DNA of 64,000 nucleotides from Antedon mediterranea (lineage: Eukaryota; Echinodermata; Crinoidea; Comatulida; Antedonidae). The notes beneath the pieces are model-generated. The model made no database searches and had not been told where the DNA came from. It was given only the letters and a program-made list of their open reading frames with translations. Shown in pieces: positions 41,101 to 56,100 of the stretch (position 1 is its first letter; every line of letters begins with the position of its first letter). The translations under genes and the position numbers were made by a program. Location of the stretch: NCBI RefSeq assembly GCF_964355755.1, contig NC_092676.1, positions 17,096,288 to 17,160,287 of the forward strand, given 5' to 3'.

Positions 41101-44100
41101 ATTGTTATAGGGGACTGAAATCTTCATATTCAGAATAACAGGATATAATTTCAATTATATATAACCAAAATCATTTTTATATTATACTGTATATCAATCA
41201 TTATTTTTATTTAGCCTCACAACAATATGTATAGCACATACACTGTACATTCTGTAAATTTAAATAAACAATAATTCAATGTATTTAGATTAGAAATTTC
41301 AATTTACTGTAGCCTAATGTCAATTTTTATTTTTGTATATAAATAGTAACTTTATTTTAAAATTCTTTAACATTATTTAGGTGTACCAAAGTTTTAAGTC
41401 TATTTCGAGCCTAGCTTACATGGATAAACCAACAATAGCCTTATTCTCCTCTAGGAGCAAGATATCATAAAAGTGTAAAAAAATCCTTGAAAACCCCTCT
41501 CAATAAATGGCGCAGTCCACAAACCACACACTCAATTAGGAGCATCATTCCCCATTTCTTTTCTAGACATGGAAGAAAAAACATGACAAAGAGCTTGCAA
41601 TTTACACAGTGGTTTGCTGTTTGCAAAGAAATGTTACAGGGTGTGCTACTACACATGCATGAAGTGTCAATGAAAATGAAGTTCATTTTATCTGATACTG
41701 TATTTCCAAAATCATGATGAACATGTTCTAGAAAAGTACAATTAACATACCAGATAAATATAAATATATATCAAATATGTGGTATTTAAATGCAGGTATT
41801 ACTTACCCAAGTGGAAAATACCTTATATCACTCATCCAGAAAATAATTTAAAATGCAGATGTGAAAATAATTAAATTTACTTGTCCATAGGGCAAACATG
41901 ACAGAAATGTACAACTAGCATAAAGCAGCAAGATGTATCAATATATTATTTGAACCCAACTAAAATAACTATAATTTACTGTCTCAACAACTACACAGTA
42001 ATTTCCATCAGAATTTGTGTATAGATTTCACAAGTGTATTATAATAGTCTCCTAGAAACGTGTACGTCTATGTCGGTACATTATGTTATGTGACAGATAC
42101 ATTGTGAATGAAAATGTACTCTAGTCATATATCACTAAATAAACAGGTGAACATGCAGCATGTACAGCATAGACAAATCCTAAACAAAACTATAATGTCC
42201 AATTTTCTTCTAATACTCCTTTCTCAATAATGAGAGAAATATCACACATTATATTTTTATTTGCAAGGTCATGTATTATTAAAGACACTTTGCCGACGTT
42301 CTATCCAATTTAAGGTCACATTGCATTTTATGTATTAAAAATTAAATTGTTCATATTTAAATGTAAAAAATAAGGCGATTCTACTAATTTAAGGGTTATT
42401 TGGTGATTTGAGATTTTTTACTATTAACTAAACCAAACTAAAAATATAAAACTCTCATGGCTACCGTACTATCAACAAATAAAAATAATGATCACCTATT
42501 AGGTGATCATTATTTTCATTAAATGAACAATAGCGATCATGCATTTGATAAATGCCTTTTTCTTTCTTTGAAAAAAAAGAAGAAAAATTGTACAAAATTT
42601 AATGAGGGAGGTGACATGAAACTAATTTTGCCTCATTTTGTTGTTAGCGTAACATTAAAAATGTCTACATACAAAAAAAAACCAGTTGATTGTTAATGAA
42701 ATGAAACGTACAGCTAAAACATGTAATTGATTGTGTTTAATAATTTAAACATACTAATATATACAGTAATACCTACCTGGTTTTTTTAGAGCATAATGCT
42801 TTACTGTTATTAAAAACTAATAAAATTGCAGGCCTGCTTTTTCTATGGGTATTAAATGTTTATTGTGGTTTTTTGATCCAGACATTTTCTCATGATTAAA
42901 CAGTGGGATACTCAACAAGGCTCTTAATGATACGTTTTGTCTGCTGCATTTGGTTATGGCATTTAGTTGTAAATGTACAATCAAAGAAGCATCAAATTGA
43001 TATCATTATTCAGTCAAAATGAATTCAAACATTCTTTAAGGAATTACAAGATCAAAGTTGGAACATACTTGCCCTAAAGGAGAATTTTAATCACAAAACA
43101 TAAATGTCATAATGGCACACAGTACTTGTGTGTATATCTCAGAAACAGTATTTAAACATTTGATACTGTGATTGAAGGCAAATAATGTATCTTACCACCA
43201 AGTTATGTGCCTAACCCGTTGCCAATAACTTAGATTTTTTTAAACTTTCTATAACTTTCATTATATATGTCAGATTTTAACAAGTGATCTCTTATTAAAG
43301 CTTAAAGATTTATTGAATATGAACAAACTGAAAATTAAATGTTGGTTTTTACATGATGTACCTCATCAAGAATTAAACATTTTGTGTTGAAGGAAATGGC
43401 TTTCTTTCTATCCCACTCTCAGTTTCTTGTGTTGAATTCCTAGCTCTGCCATATTGCCAAATATTTTTTCATGGCCAAAAACAATATCATTACCCATGTA
43501 AATACTGGTTTATTTTTACACCATCATGTATTTATTAATGTTGTTGAACTAGCATTATTATTTTCTTATTGTACCGTAGGATGGATCTTCTGGAACTTTA
43601 GAAGAATTGGCACAGACATTAGCCTCTCAATTTTCCACAAACTACAATGATGTCTTAGAGAAAATGGAAGAACTAAGGAAGCGAAAATTCTCTCAAGATT
43701 CTCAAAGTAGTCAGGTACTATGTGTGTTATTTTGATAAATTTCAAGGTACAGTATTGAATTATTTTCCTTCTGGAAGTTTGGAAATTGCTCAACTAAAAC
43801 AGACAGAAATCTGTGAAAAGGTGTTCTTTGTACAATATTGTAAGCATATGCTTTCCTCGATTAGTTCTGGTAGTACATGTAGAAAAAGCCTTCTTGAAGG
43901 TTCTATGAACCCATAGTTTATATGGTTAGTAGACTACAGGGTATTTTGGAAAGACGACAGATGACAGATGTTGTATTTGAAATCTACAGTACATTAGTCC
44001 ACTGCGCTGTGAGACAATGATGGTATAAAGCCCATTATAAATACAAATCTATTTTCTATTATTATATATCTATAATCATTACATGAATGGAATCTATTTA

Positions 44101-47100
44101 AAACTTCTTTTTTTTTTTATTTGCAGAGGAAGTCGGAAGACGACATGAATCCTGATATACAAAGTGTTGGTAGTTCACATAGGTAAGGTGGTTCTACAAA
44201 ATAAATACCAATGTTTGTTGGCAGCAAAAATCTAAAATAAACATAAAGTTATTAATTATATGGTATGGTTTCAATTTTAATGAAATAGAGAGAAAAAACA
44301 AAGCTATAAGCTAGGCTAGTTAAGGATATTTTTCATCACATTTGCTGCTGGTCTCAGAAGAAAGGGGTTTGTTTGAAACTTAATACTCCACTTGGCTATG
44401 AGCTTGAAAACAAATTCTATAAGCAATTTCTCCATAAATTGTTTACTATGTCATGATTTAGGGTACATGTACATGTTTCAATACGATAATTAAGCAACCT
44501 AAATCATTTTTACCAAACTATATAGCCAATTTTATGGGCATATCATTGCAGACACTGATTCATGTAGGCATAAAATTGACATAACCAACAAGAAATAATC
44601 GTTAATGACTGCAGTTTATTACTCCCATATATACATATTAAACATAAATGAAAATGGTTTATGCTATATAAACAATAATACAAACCATCTAAGTACAATT
44701 TGAATGTACATTTGCAATTCATGTACTACCCCTAGTTAGATTCAGTATGTGTCTATAAAAAAAAGGGTTTTTTCACACTCCATGGATCACACATACAGAA
44801 GGCTAGTAAGTGTATTGAATTCTTTTTCATGTCAACTTGGCAGTGGCACTGTGACACCACTTCTACGCCACATTGTTGTGGTGTATGACCCAACACACAC
44901 TCCAGTGATGCTCCCATAAATTTAACCTTATTTAGTGAGATTGAAAAATTATTTAATGTTTTTGCAACGTATTGTAATTTTTATTGGCAATTAAATAATA
45001 AGATTAATCCTAAAGCATGTGAATTCAGCTCAGGAATTGGGGACACCATGTTCAAACTAAAAAATGATGTAAAAGATGAATACTGTTTAACGCCAGTCAT
45101 AACGAACATCATTCGTGCGAACGCCTTGGGATTTTAATTAAATGGATTTACCTTACGACTTGTGTAGGCCATGCCGGCCTTATGCCTTGTCAATGTATCC
45201 TAAAATGACACCTTTTTTCATGAAGAGTGTTAAATAAATCCAGTATTTGTTAAGAAGGACAAATAGTACATACTCTTATAATCTTTGTTACCTTTTTTCT
45301 CTGTTCATTTAGACAATAACTTGTAGGCTTTTGCATAACGTTATGTTGTGTTATTTACAAATTCTTGTGATCTTACTAAGAAAAAAATATATGCAATTAA
45401 TACACCAGTATTTGTCTATTGAATTTATTAGATGTATATCAAAATCTAAATAATGCTTCTTGTTTAATACTGTATTGATAGTTGAAATATTTTCCACAAT
45501 CAATTCTTGACTGTAAATTAGGCAAAATCAAAGTGCGTTCCATTTCCCTTCACATTAAATGAACATATTGATGCTGTCATTGATTAATACTCATAATATA
45601 TCAGAAATGCGTTTTTAATGTTTATGGATTCAATATCAGATGAAGCAAGTGGCGAAATGTTTTATATTTTTAGCATGATATATACCCCTAAAGTGGTGAA
45701 ATTATCAGTGAATATTTGACTGAAAAAATATGTGACATTTAATTGATTTTGTTGAAAATTAAAGATGCATGGTCAACATTGGTTGATTTACTTCTTGTAG
45801 AGCTTTCGATTTTTTACTGTTTATTTGCTTTACACGTTTTTGGAAAAAGAGAATGTTTTTTTGGCGCAGTGGGCTATGAAATCTTTAATTTTATTATTTA
45901 TTATTTACCTATTTTAGCAAACTTTTTGGATTACAGGGTATTCATTAAGTCCAATTTACACAGAGAAGCTGTAACGGTAAGCAGAAAACCACGTAGCTTG
46001 TCCCACATAGAATCTGTATCTATCCTGAGCGGAAACAGCCTGTCTGCTCCGCGTTGTTTGTAAATAGTCATAATAAATAACATGATTCTATATTTTTATT
46101 ACCGTTACTGTGTAAATTGGATTTTATGGATATAGGCTCTTGAACATTCCGTAACATTATGTCCATAGTTGATACATGTTTTTGTTGTGTACGTTAGAAA
46201 ATGAAATACATATATTTGTTTCATGTATGCATTGAAGGATACAATTATTTGTTATTATATTAATTCTAATAAATTAATATTTAATTTTATTTTTAGTACA
46301 AACTCTTCGAGAAAGGACTCTGACCCACCAGGTAGGTCATGTATTTCAATATAAATGTTTAAATTTATTTTAAAAAGCTATAGATAATATGTTGTATTTA
46401 CACTGTATCTTATTTATGATTATTATCCCTCATAACATCTTCTCTTTATACCACTAACTCATCTGAGTCACTGACTGCATACATGGTGGTATCAACTATC
46501 ACAATTTTCTCCTCCCGATAAATTATTATAACAATTTTTAATTATATATAATTATAATATTGCATAGCCTATGTAAATACGAAAATGTGAAATGGCATTA
46601 CTTCTAGATCTCTGTGGTCAAACATTGTGTAGGGACCCCTCGGGCCAGGGAAAATGTTATAGAGACATTTAACATGAGCTTTGTGAATGCAGTCAGGTGA
46701 TCTTCAAAAATGGTTACAGTACTTCAATTACAATAATAATAGTAAATTTCTCAATGAAGAAGAATTAAGACAGAATTATTGTCGAAAACGACTCTCAATA
46801 TACAAAATTTGTTTGTGAATTAATCCATTGATGTACTCCAGTGAACATCATCAATTTCAATGCTGAGTAAGGCCAAACTACATAGAATATTGGTTATGTA
46901 ATAATTATATTCCCCCAGAGCTGCATGCTTTGGGAAAATAATCCCTCAAGGAAACTATAATTTCCTTGGAGAATTTTATATATATGCTATGTCACTCTAG
47001 CAGGCAACTGTTTGATCTATACTTTTAATTTAATTTTTGTTATTATTTATTATACATACAGCAGAACATGATTCAAATAGTCTTACATCATTGCTATAAT

Positions 47101-50100
47101 TTATTCACGATTTTAAAATTTTATTTATATATTATAATTTATAGCTAAATTTTGATACAAGAAAATCAATGTTACACACAGCCATACATGCCTACAGTAC
47201 TTCATCTTGGAAAAATGCCAACAAATTAAATATTTAATGCATAAAAAATAAATAAATTCATTGAACATATTTATGAAAATCAACAAACAAAAGAAATAAA
47301 TCATATTTATCTTTTCAGTTGTGTAAAATGTAATAATAATTATGATTTACTAGTAGTTGCAGTGTCCTTTGTTCTAGTTGTCTGATTGCAAAGCAGAAAA
47401 TTTCTCCCTGTGGGCTTTTACGATTTGCATGTGACTTAGTGTGGATAACCGATATTAAATATTCATAAATAATTAATGAATTCACAAACAGTTATGTAAT
47501 ACAACTATATATTGTATTTATTTTGTTATTGTTTTGAATTTGCTTGATGAGGTGAAAAGGTTATGACATCAAACATAGTAAATGTAATGACCTGGCGATT
47601 TACTGACGCTAGATATTGTGATTATTATCATAATAAAATCACTGCTACAAAGCAGTTAAGATAAAGAGTTCAAAGGTGTTGAGATGAGGAGAACACATTA
47701 TTTTAATTAGATGGCTATGTATTTTTAAGAGATTAGTTTCTTTTCTTCTTTAAATTGTGTTTATATTTGTATTTATATTTATTTCTATTTTTACCATAAT
47801 AATTATCATCAGTAGTTACGTCTCTTGTCTTTCCAATATTTTATTTCCTCTGTTATATGCAGAATATTTTCATGTTTGTCTGTTACATTTTGGGAAACTG
47901 CCTCCTGATATTAAGATTTTAATGTGTGATATTGTATATATTAACTCATTTATTATGCTAGGAAAGCCTATCTGTTATATTTTTTGTATTTCAAAATTAG
48001 GATATATTGTAGTAAAATAAGTATTCCTCTTTCTCAATTGCGTACAATTTTTAAAGAATACTCATTCTTTCCCTCTCCATCTCAAAAGATCTTAAGTATG
48101 GACACACAGAAATTAATACTACAAAATACACACAAAATTATAATTTGGCCGTCAATTATTGGAAACCCCTGGCAAAATGCAAGAATTAGGGACAAAATCA
48201 ATGACCTACACCATTAAAAGTCTAGAACTAGAATATTCTGCCAAATTAAAAAATCATTTTGTGCATGCTTAAAAACATGTGCATATGCACAGAACGACAA
48301 TTTGATGTGATACTGACATTTTATATTACGGCACCCCTTTTTTTTTTAGATTACTGAAATTTGCTGCACATTCAACCATTTTGTGTTCAACCGATTTTAT
48401 ATTGGCTTGATTATAGGCGTTAACAGAAAAAATGGATTAAAATTTGTTTGAGGCATTTTATATCTTAGAATCTTTGTGTAGGACTGTGAAAGAAAGATTA
48501 CATCAAGAAGAAAATTATCTTATATGTTACTTCAAGAAAATGAAAGATGATGAGTTTTGACATATGTCAGAATCATGAGAAATTGTTGGTGATACGTATT
48601 GGAACTTGTCACATAAGTGTAATCAAATGCAGATACAAAATCATGAGCTGTTTGTAGTGTCCTGTAGTGTGATAGAATCTAACAATCTTAAAAATGACAA
48701 CTTTGAGTACACTTTTTGTTTCACTGTGGCTAGAAATACTACCGTATCAAATCTTCTAGCTGCTAAATGTTTGGTAAATAGCTTTAGATAGCTTTGGTAA
48801 AAAAAAAAATGGCCTCAATACAATTGAGATTTTTCGAAAAATTTGATCTAAGCACAGTTGGATAATGGAGGTGTCATGTCAATCACTACACCTTCAGCAG
48901 CCAGCTTTCTACAGTGCTAATAGCTACCCATATCATAGATCTAACAGGGATCTAACCTCATGGAAGCTTATGCAAAGTTTGAGGAAATTCCCAGTTTCTT
49001 TTATAACAGAGAGACTCTAACACACATAGAGCAATATTCTTGCTTCTCAAGTCAAAATCTTCCTATCAAAAACCAATTATCTTAAAATATTTTACCTTAA
49101 CCCAACTTTGGCATTTACAGCAGACAAATAGATAATACTATAACACTTTAAATATAAAATCAATTCCAGTTTTATTTATCTCTCCTTACTTTGGCAATTA
49201 ATCATTTCTTAGCATATTACAAATTTCAAAACACATCATTGTTCCTATTACATTATTTTTCTGGAGATTAAGATAAATCATACTAACCAATCAATATTTC
49301 ACACTTTAAAAAAAAAAATTTAACTAGTTGAATACAATAATCACACATTATCATGTATTTTTTTCCTTTTAATTAACTAACATACCAGTTTGATGAGTTG
49401 AATATATAGTTAATAATATTTGGAAAGTTTGTTCAACAGCATAAAAAACATAAAAACGCAGAATAAACAAAAATATAGGCCTGATTGTTATATTCATTAA
49501 AATGAGAAGGGAAAATGTATATATTTATGGAGTATTTGGTCCTGATTTGATGGTGCATCTTCTTGCTTCTTTTGGCAGCACATCTTCTTGCTTCTTTTGG
49601 CAGCGCATCTTCTTGCTTCTTTTGGCAGCGCATATTCTTGCCTCTTTTGGCAGCGCATATTCTTGCCTCTTTTGGCAGAACATCTTCTTGCTTTTTTTGG
49701 CAGCACATTTCTTGCTTCTTTTGCCAGTGCATCTTCTTGCTTTTTTTTGGCAGTGCATCTTCTTGCTTCTTTTGGCAGCGCATCTTCTTGCTTCTTATGG
49801 CAGCGCATCTTCTTGCTTCTTTTGGCAGTGCATCTTCTGCTTCTTTTGGCAGCACATCTTCTTGCTTCTTTTGGCAGTGCATCTTCTTGCTTCTTTTGGC
49901 AGCACATCTTCTTGCTTTTTTTGGCAGCGCATCTTCGTGCTTCTTTTGGCAGCACATCTTCTTGTTGCTTTTGGCAGCACTTCTTCGTGCTTCTTTTGGT
50001 AGTGCATCTTCTTTCTTCTTTTGGCAGCACATCTTGTTGCTTCTTTTGGCAGGACATCTTGTTGCTTCTTTTGGCAGTGCATCTTCTTGCTTCTTTTGCC

Positions 50101-53100
50101 AGCACATCTTCTTGCTTCTTTGGCAGTGCATCTTCTTACTTCTTTTGGCAGCACATCTTCTTGCTTTTTTTGGCAGCGCATCTTCTTGCTTCTTTTGGCA
50201 GCACATCTTCTTACTTCTTTTGGCAGCGCATCTTCTTGCTTCTTTTGGCAGTACATCTTCTTGCTTTTTTTGGCAGCGCATCTTTGTGCTTCTTTTGGCA
50301 GCACATCTTCTTGTTGCTTTTGGCAGCACTTCTTCGTGCTTCTTTTGGCAGCACATCTTCTTGCTTCTTTTGGCAGCACATCTTGTTGCTTCTTTTGGCA
50401 GCACATCTTCTTGCTTCTTTTGGCAGTGCATCCTCTTGTTTCTTTTGGCAGTGCATCTTCTTTCTTCTTTTGGCAGCACATCTTCTTGCTTCTTTTGGCA
50501 GTGCATCTTCTTTCTTCTTTTGGCAGTGCATCTTCTTGCTTCTTTTGGCAGCACATCTTCTTTTGGCAGCACATCTTGCTTCTTTTGGCAGCACATCTTG
50601 TTGCTTCTTTTGGCAGCACATCTTCTTGCTTCTTTTGGCAGTGCATCTTCTTGCTTCTTTTGGCAGTGCATCTTCTTGCTTCTTTTGGCAGTGCATCTTC
50701 TTGCTTCTTTTGGCAGTGCATCTTCTTTCTTCTTTTGGCAGTGCATCTTCTTGCTTCTTTTGGCAGCACATCTTCTTTCTTCTTTTGGCAGCACATCTTT
50801 TTGCTTCTTTTGGCAGCACATCTTCTTGCTTCTTTTGGCAGTGCATCTTCTTGCTTCTTTTGGCAGTGCATCTTCTTGCTTCTTTTGGCAGCGCATCTTC
50901 TTGCTTCTTTTGGCAGCGCATCTTCTTGCTTCTTTTGGCAGCGCATCTTCTTGCTTCTTTTGGCAGCGCATCTTCTTGCTTCTTTTGGCAGTGCATCTTC
51001 TTGCTTCTTTTGGCAGTGCATCTTCTTTCTTCTTTTGGCAGCGCATCTTCTTTCTTCTTTTGGCAGCGCATCTTCTTGCTTCTTTTGGCAGTGCATCTTC
51101 TTGCCTCTTTTGGCAGTGCATCTTCTTTCTTCTTTTGGCAGTGCATCTTCTTGCTTCTTTTGGCAGTGCATCTTCTTGCTTCTTTTAGCATCTTACAGTA
51201 TGTCTTAACCTTCCGTTAGGTCACATTTGATCCATTTCCATGTTTTTAATTTACTGATATGTTAATAACGTTTGTTCCTAAAATATGATTTTCAATTGGG
51301 CAAATACTAAAGGCTGATTAGTGAGCGCCATATGTACAATATTTCTCGGCCAATTAACTATTCAACCAAAAATACCATTGTTTAATTTATTATGTGATTG
51401 ATCAATGGTATATGAATGTATATATAGGTCAGGGATATAGATACTTTTGTGTTTAATCTGAAAATTGTATGTGCATAAATCATATTAGCTAATATATGCT
51501 GAAAATGTATCAGGTGCAGTTTATGTATGATTAATATATTAGTTTTTTAAATGTTAAACTTTTTTTCACATTCTATTGCTAATAAATATATTTAAATTCA
51601 ACAATTGTAGTATTTTTTGTTTGTTTTATAATGTTTTGTCCAACTACTGTAATTATTCAAATATTATTTTATTTTCAGAAACTCCACCATCTGCTCAGAG
51701 GAAATCCTCGTTTTTCTCCTTGTTTGGCCGAAGAGCAAGAAGCCAAACACAGGCACAATGCCAAAAAGGTGAACAAATTAATTTTTACTCTAAAGTTTTA
51801 ATCTATTTTTTCTGGTTTTGTATTTGTTGCACTTTTGTTCAGTCCAACACGCAGATTATTATAGTACATAAAAACATGGACTTGATGTTTCTTAATAACA
51901 TGCCCCTACCCATGTCATTTTAAACAACCAATTATCTACCTTTATAATAGTGTGACTGTTTGAACTATAACTGGGGTAACCCCATTACTCATCACAAAAG
52001 ACAAGTATGAAGACAAGTACACAAGAAACAACTATGCTAAATTAATAAAATAGATTTAAATAAAGAACACACTGTCATACCAGAATGAAATCGTTTGGTT
52101 TAGATCATTTTTTTTATTATCATTAAATGATGTTGTCGTCACTGTAGCGTCAATGTTCGATTAATGTTGTACATTAAACATACTTGTTTTCAAGTTTCAA
52201 GCTTATTACGTCATCAGCATATTGGTAGATTATCCTTCATAAATTGTTGTCTACTTTCATACTATGAAGTAATGTTTGGTCAATTATTAACAAGAATACT
52301 AAGCTACCATATGCATGTAGTTCAACATAGGAATAACAAAATAAACAATTACAGCTGTCAAATTATAATGTAATCTCTCATTCTGCCTTGTTTTCATGAA
52401 ATAATGTTTGAAATATCTTTTTGTCAGCTTTTAATGTTTAACCGCAAAACTTCTGTGCACAAAACATGGAAAGTACATCCTATGAGAAATAACATAACTT
52501 CTTTCATGGCTTTAGTCAAATCACATAATTATATAAACATCATCTTGAGAAGTCAATAAGATGTATTAGTGTAATGTAAAACTGTCTAGGTCTTACTAGA
52601 GACCCAACACAAGGATGTTAAAAAACGTAAGTGATGACCAATCATAAGCGATGGATTATTCAAACGTCATTGGTCAACTTGCTTGTGTTGATTAAATCTA
52701 CATCTTTGTTTTGCATCTCTAGTGGGAACCAAGATTAAAAATGAGTAAAGATTCATCTGCTGTAGATGAACACCTGAGTAGAATCTTGATTGGACAATAT
52801 TAGGTCACATGGCATTTGTTAATATTCCACAAATGACAAAATTTTTTTGGTAATATCACATTTTGATTGACATTCAGTACTGTTTCTGAGCATGTGCAGA
52901 TATCTGATTCGGTGATAAAAATGCTATAAGAAATATTTATTAGTAAATTGTTTATTCGTTTAGTGTCTACTATAATAATTTTTTTTAAATTCCATGCACT
53001 GCAGAAAACACTTTTTTCTATTTACAATCTGACACCAAAGTACATACACGGTTCACCATTAAGCAGAAGTAGATTTTTGTATTTAAATTCATCCATGGTA

Positions 53101-56100
53101 GAAAGCATCCACTGTGATAAATTTCTACGAGAATAGTAAACAATAGTAAATTTGACTAATTAAATTAAACAAATTAGTGGAAGTGTATTGTATATGTAAA
53201 CATGTCACCATTAAGTAGAGCAATGATTCTCCTAGGCATGTTGTTTATGCTCTCTTTCATCTAATTTACCTTGTTAATTATATCTGATCAATTTTATTGA
53301 AGGTAACGCATGGTCGATGAGCACTTTGGTCTATGATACAAAATGTCAACAATTGTTTGTGTTTCTATCTTCAGATGGGCTCTCTAGGGTGCTTGTTTGA
53401 GTGGGCTTTATGAAATTATTAGCTCGGAAACACGACATCAGAGAAATTTGAAAAACTTGTTTTTAAATTAAACAATTTGTAACAAGAATCAAACCCTAGA
53501 ATTGTGCATAATCGATTACAGTACAAATTATATTTTGTGTATAAATTTGATATATAGAAAAATATTGACATCTTTGAGGATTTGAGACTATTGAAATCCA
53601 AAATGGTATGTTCAGACGCACATCATATTTGTTTCTTATCTTGTATACTTACAAGGTGTACAGAAATCGTTTTGCATTTAATTAAGTCAACGTGCAGAAA
53701 CATTGATCAAAATGTCTTATGGTTAGTAGTAGTTTACTGAGCTGACACAGTCCGGTGCAAAAGTTACATCATAGGCCTATTTACTGTTTTTTTTTTTATA
53801 AATATTACCTTCAAATTTACTGTTTTTTTTTGTACAAAAAATATGTACGTCATATACATAATGCTACCTTAATGCTGTGAACCTGATATGCTATGCATTT
53901 TCTATACACCGATATTATACCATCATACTGTGGTGAAATAAGTATATGCTGTCTTGTTTTCTTCTATTTCTCCATGATTTTACAGTAATTTATTAAGTAT
54001 TAAATTTCAAATACAATCTAATGCTGATTTTCATAATAGATGTTCATTCTGTAGAACTTCTTTATTTTTGCTGTTATTTGGTCACTTTGATGATTATGTA
54101 TGGTGTTGTGTTTCATTGTCAGTAGTATGATAGTTATATCAAAATAAATGGGTTATAAGCTAGGCCATATAGATTGTAATTAAACTTGATACTCAGTAAA
54201 TTAATATTAGTGAAAGAGGCCCTTCATTTTGAAATTAAGTTTTTTTTTTTAAATCTAATTAGCTTATTGAAGCATGGATCTAAAAATATTATTTTTATAG
54301 ATATTTATGTTATCTTGTAGATTCAATCTTATGCAACCTTGTAGATTCAAACAATCTTTGGGATTCAATCTTGGTGATTCAATCTTGTGGAATTTAATCT
54401 TATAAATTGAATCTTGTAGATTCAATCTTGTAGATTCAATCTTGTAGATTCAATCTTGTATATTCAATCTTGTAGATTCAATCTTGTAGATTCAATCTTG
54501 TAGATTCAATCTTGTAGATTCAATCTTGTAGATTTAATCTTGTAGATTAAAACTTTTGGATTCAATCTTGTAGATTAAAACTTTTAGATTCAATTTTGTA
54601 GATTAAACTTTTGTTTTAGATTGGATTCAGAAGATTGAATCCAATCTTTTGGAATTTAATCCTGTGGATTCAATCTTTTAAATTTAATCTTGTAGATTAA
54701 AACTTTTGGATTCGATCCTATAAATTTAATCTTGAAAATGTAATCTTGTAGATTCAATCTAGTAGATTCAAACTTGCAAATCATGTATATTCAAGTTTGT
54801 AGATTCAATGATCTTATAAATTCAATCCAAGGTAATCTTTAAAATGCAATCCTTTTATTTTCTAGTCTATTTGTTGTAGATAATTACTTTACTAAAAAAA
54901 TTCAGCAGAACGTTCAGCTGTTCAACGCCTGTGTTTTGAACTCTGGAGTAGTGTTTGATTTTATCTTTCATACCAAAACACCGGGATCTCAACTCCGGAG
55001 TTTTGTTTTGGTGTGAAAGGGGTACCTCTAAATTAAGGGTGCGTCTTATACACCGAACATAAATGCCTCCCCACACAGATTGTACATAATCGTCACCTTG
55101 TTGGCGCAGCTAGACATAGCCTAGGCCTGAGTAGGTTAGGCCTAGGCTAAGCTACAGTGTACTAACGTAACGGCAACCTGCTTCTGCCTAGTTTTCAAGG
55201 CAGGATTTTTAGCGTGATGTTATACTAAATATGATGAAAAGATTTGTTCATTATAGAGCTGTTTTTGCCGCTCCGATAAAATTTCATTTGTAAACGTTTA
55301 CGATTGGAATGTATTTAATTATAGTTATATGCACGATCGCCGACTGCCGTACCCCTAGCCTAGCGCAAGCCCTTCTTGGCGGCAACATGGTGTACGGTAT
55401 TCGACTAGTATATTCTCCAGTTGATTATAGCATGGACCTAGCGTATACACTTCTCGGATACATAGATACTAATCGAATACGATTGTCCGTGAAAACGTGC
55501 GCCCTCTCGAAATGATCGAGCGAGGCTAGCCCACACACGTGCGTGTTACACACACGGTCATTCACTCGATGTTGCGGGTGCGAAACTCATGAATAACAAG
55601 TTAGAAAGAACTTGTTGAGGCTGGGCGCGACCGAGCCTAGGTAAGAAAAAACCTAAATAAAGACTCCGTTGTAGATACAACAAAATATACTATTACAATA
55701 ATATTGATTACAATTTAAAAAAACATTGTTTTGATGAAATATAAAGTGCGTCTTATACATCGACGATATAAAAAATACCGATATTTTACTCTCAGTTAGG
55801 GGGTGCGTCTTATACACAGGTGCGACTTATACACCGAAATATACGGTATATGACTCAAGGAATATTTCAAAATATAATACATATACGGTACATTTAATTG
55901 AAGTACAGTATTCTACACTGAAGAAATATTGTAAAAAAGTACTGTATTCAATTTTAAAGGGAGATGTATCATGTGATAAAGCAAATTATTTTGATCCAAT
56001 CAAATCCTCTGTAGATGAGTAAGTACAGTATTTTATTGTGCGAGCTAAAACATTGAACACAGTATGTGAATCGCCATTTGCATGGTATCAAGGGATTGAA

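Noticed and set aside
5156-43579. SAMD5 terminal exon (Met-Ala-Gly-Ile-Leu type)
   Set aside because: I looked for an acceptor followed by such codons (for example near 12447 and 26580) but found no match. It may have been missed by eye or be lost.
47757-48217. Two overlapping ORFs (87 and 77 codons)
   Set aside because: Hydrophobic, AT-driven composition and no recognised motif. Phases do not link to neighbouring exons.
49433-51219. Several ORFs of 166-562 codons on both strands with Cys/Lys-rich or Leu/Phe/Ser-rich repeats
   Set aside because: All lie in the 25-bp minisatellite. They exist because the unit has no stops in most frames, and they have no splice or start support.
55309-55515. 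68-codon ORF in GC-richer DNA
   Set aside because: Lies inside the repeat element region. No recognised domain.
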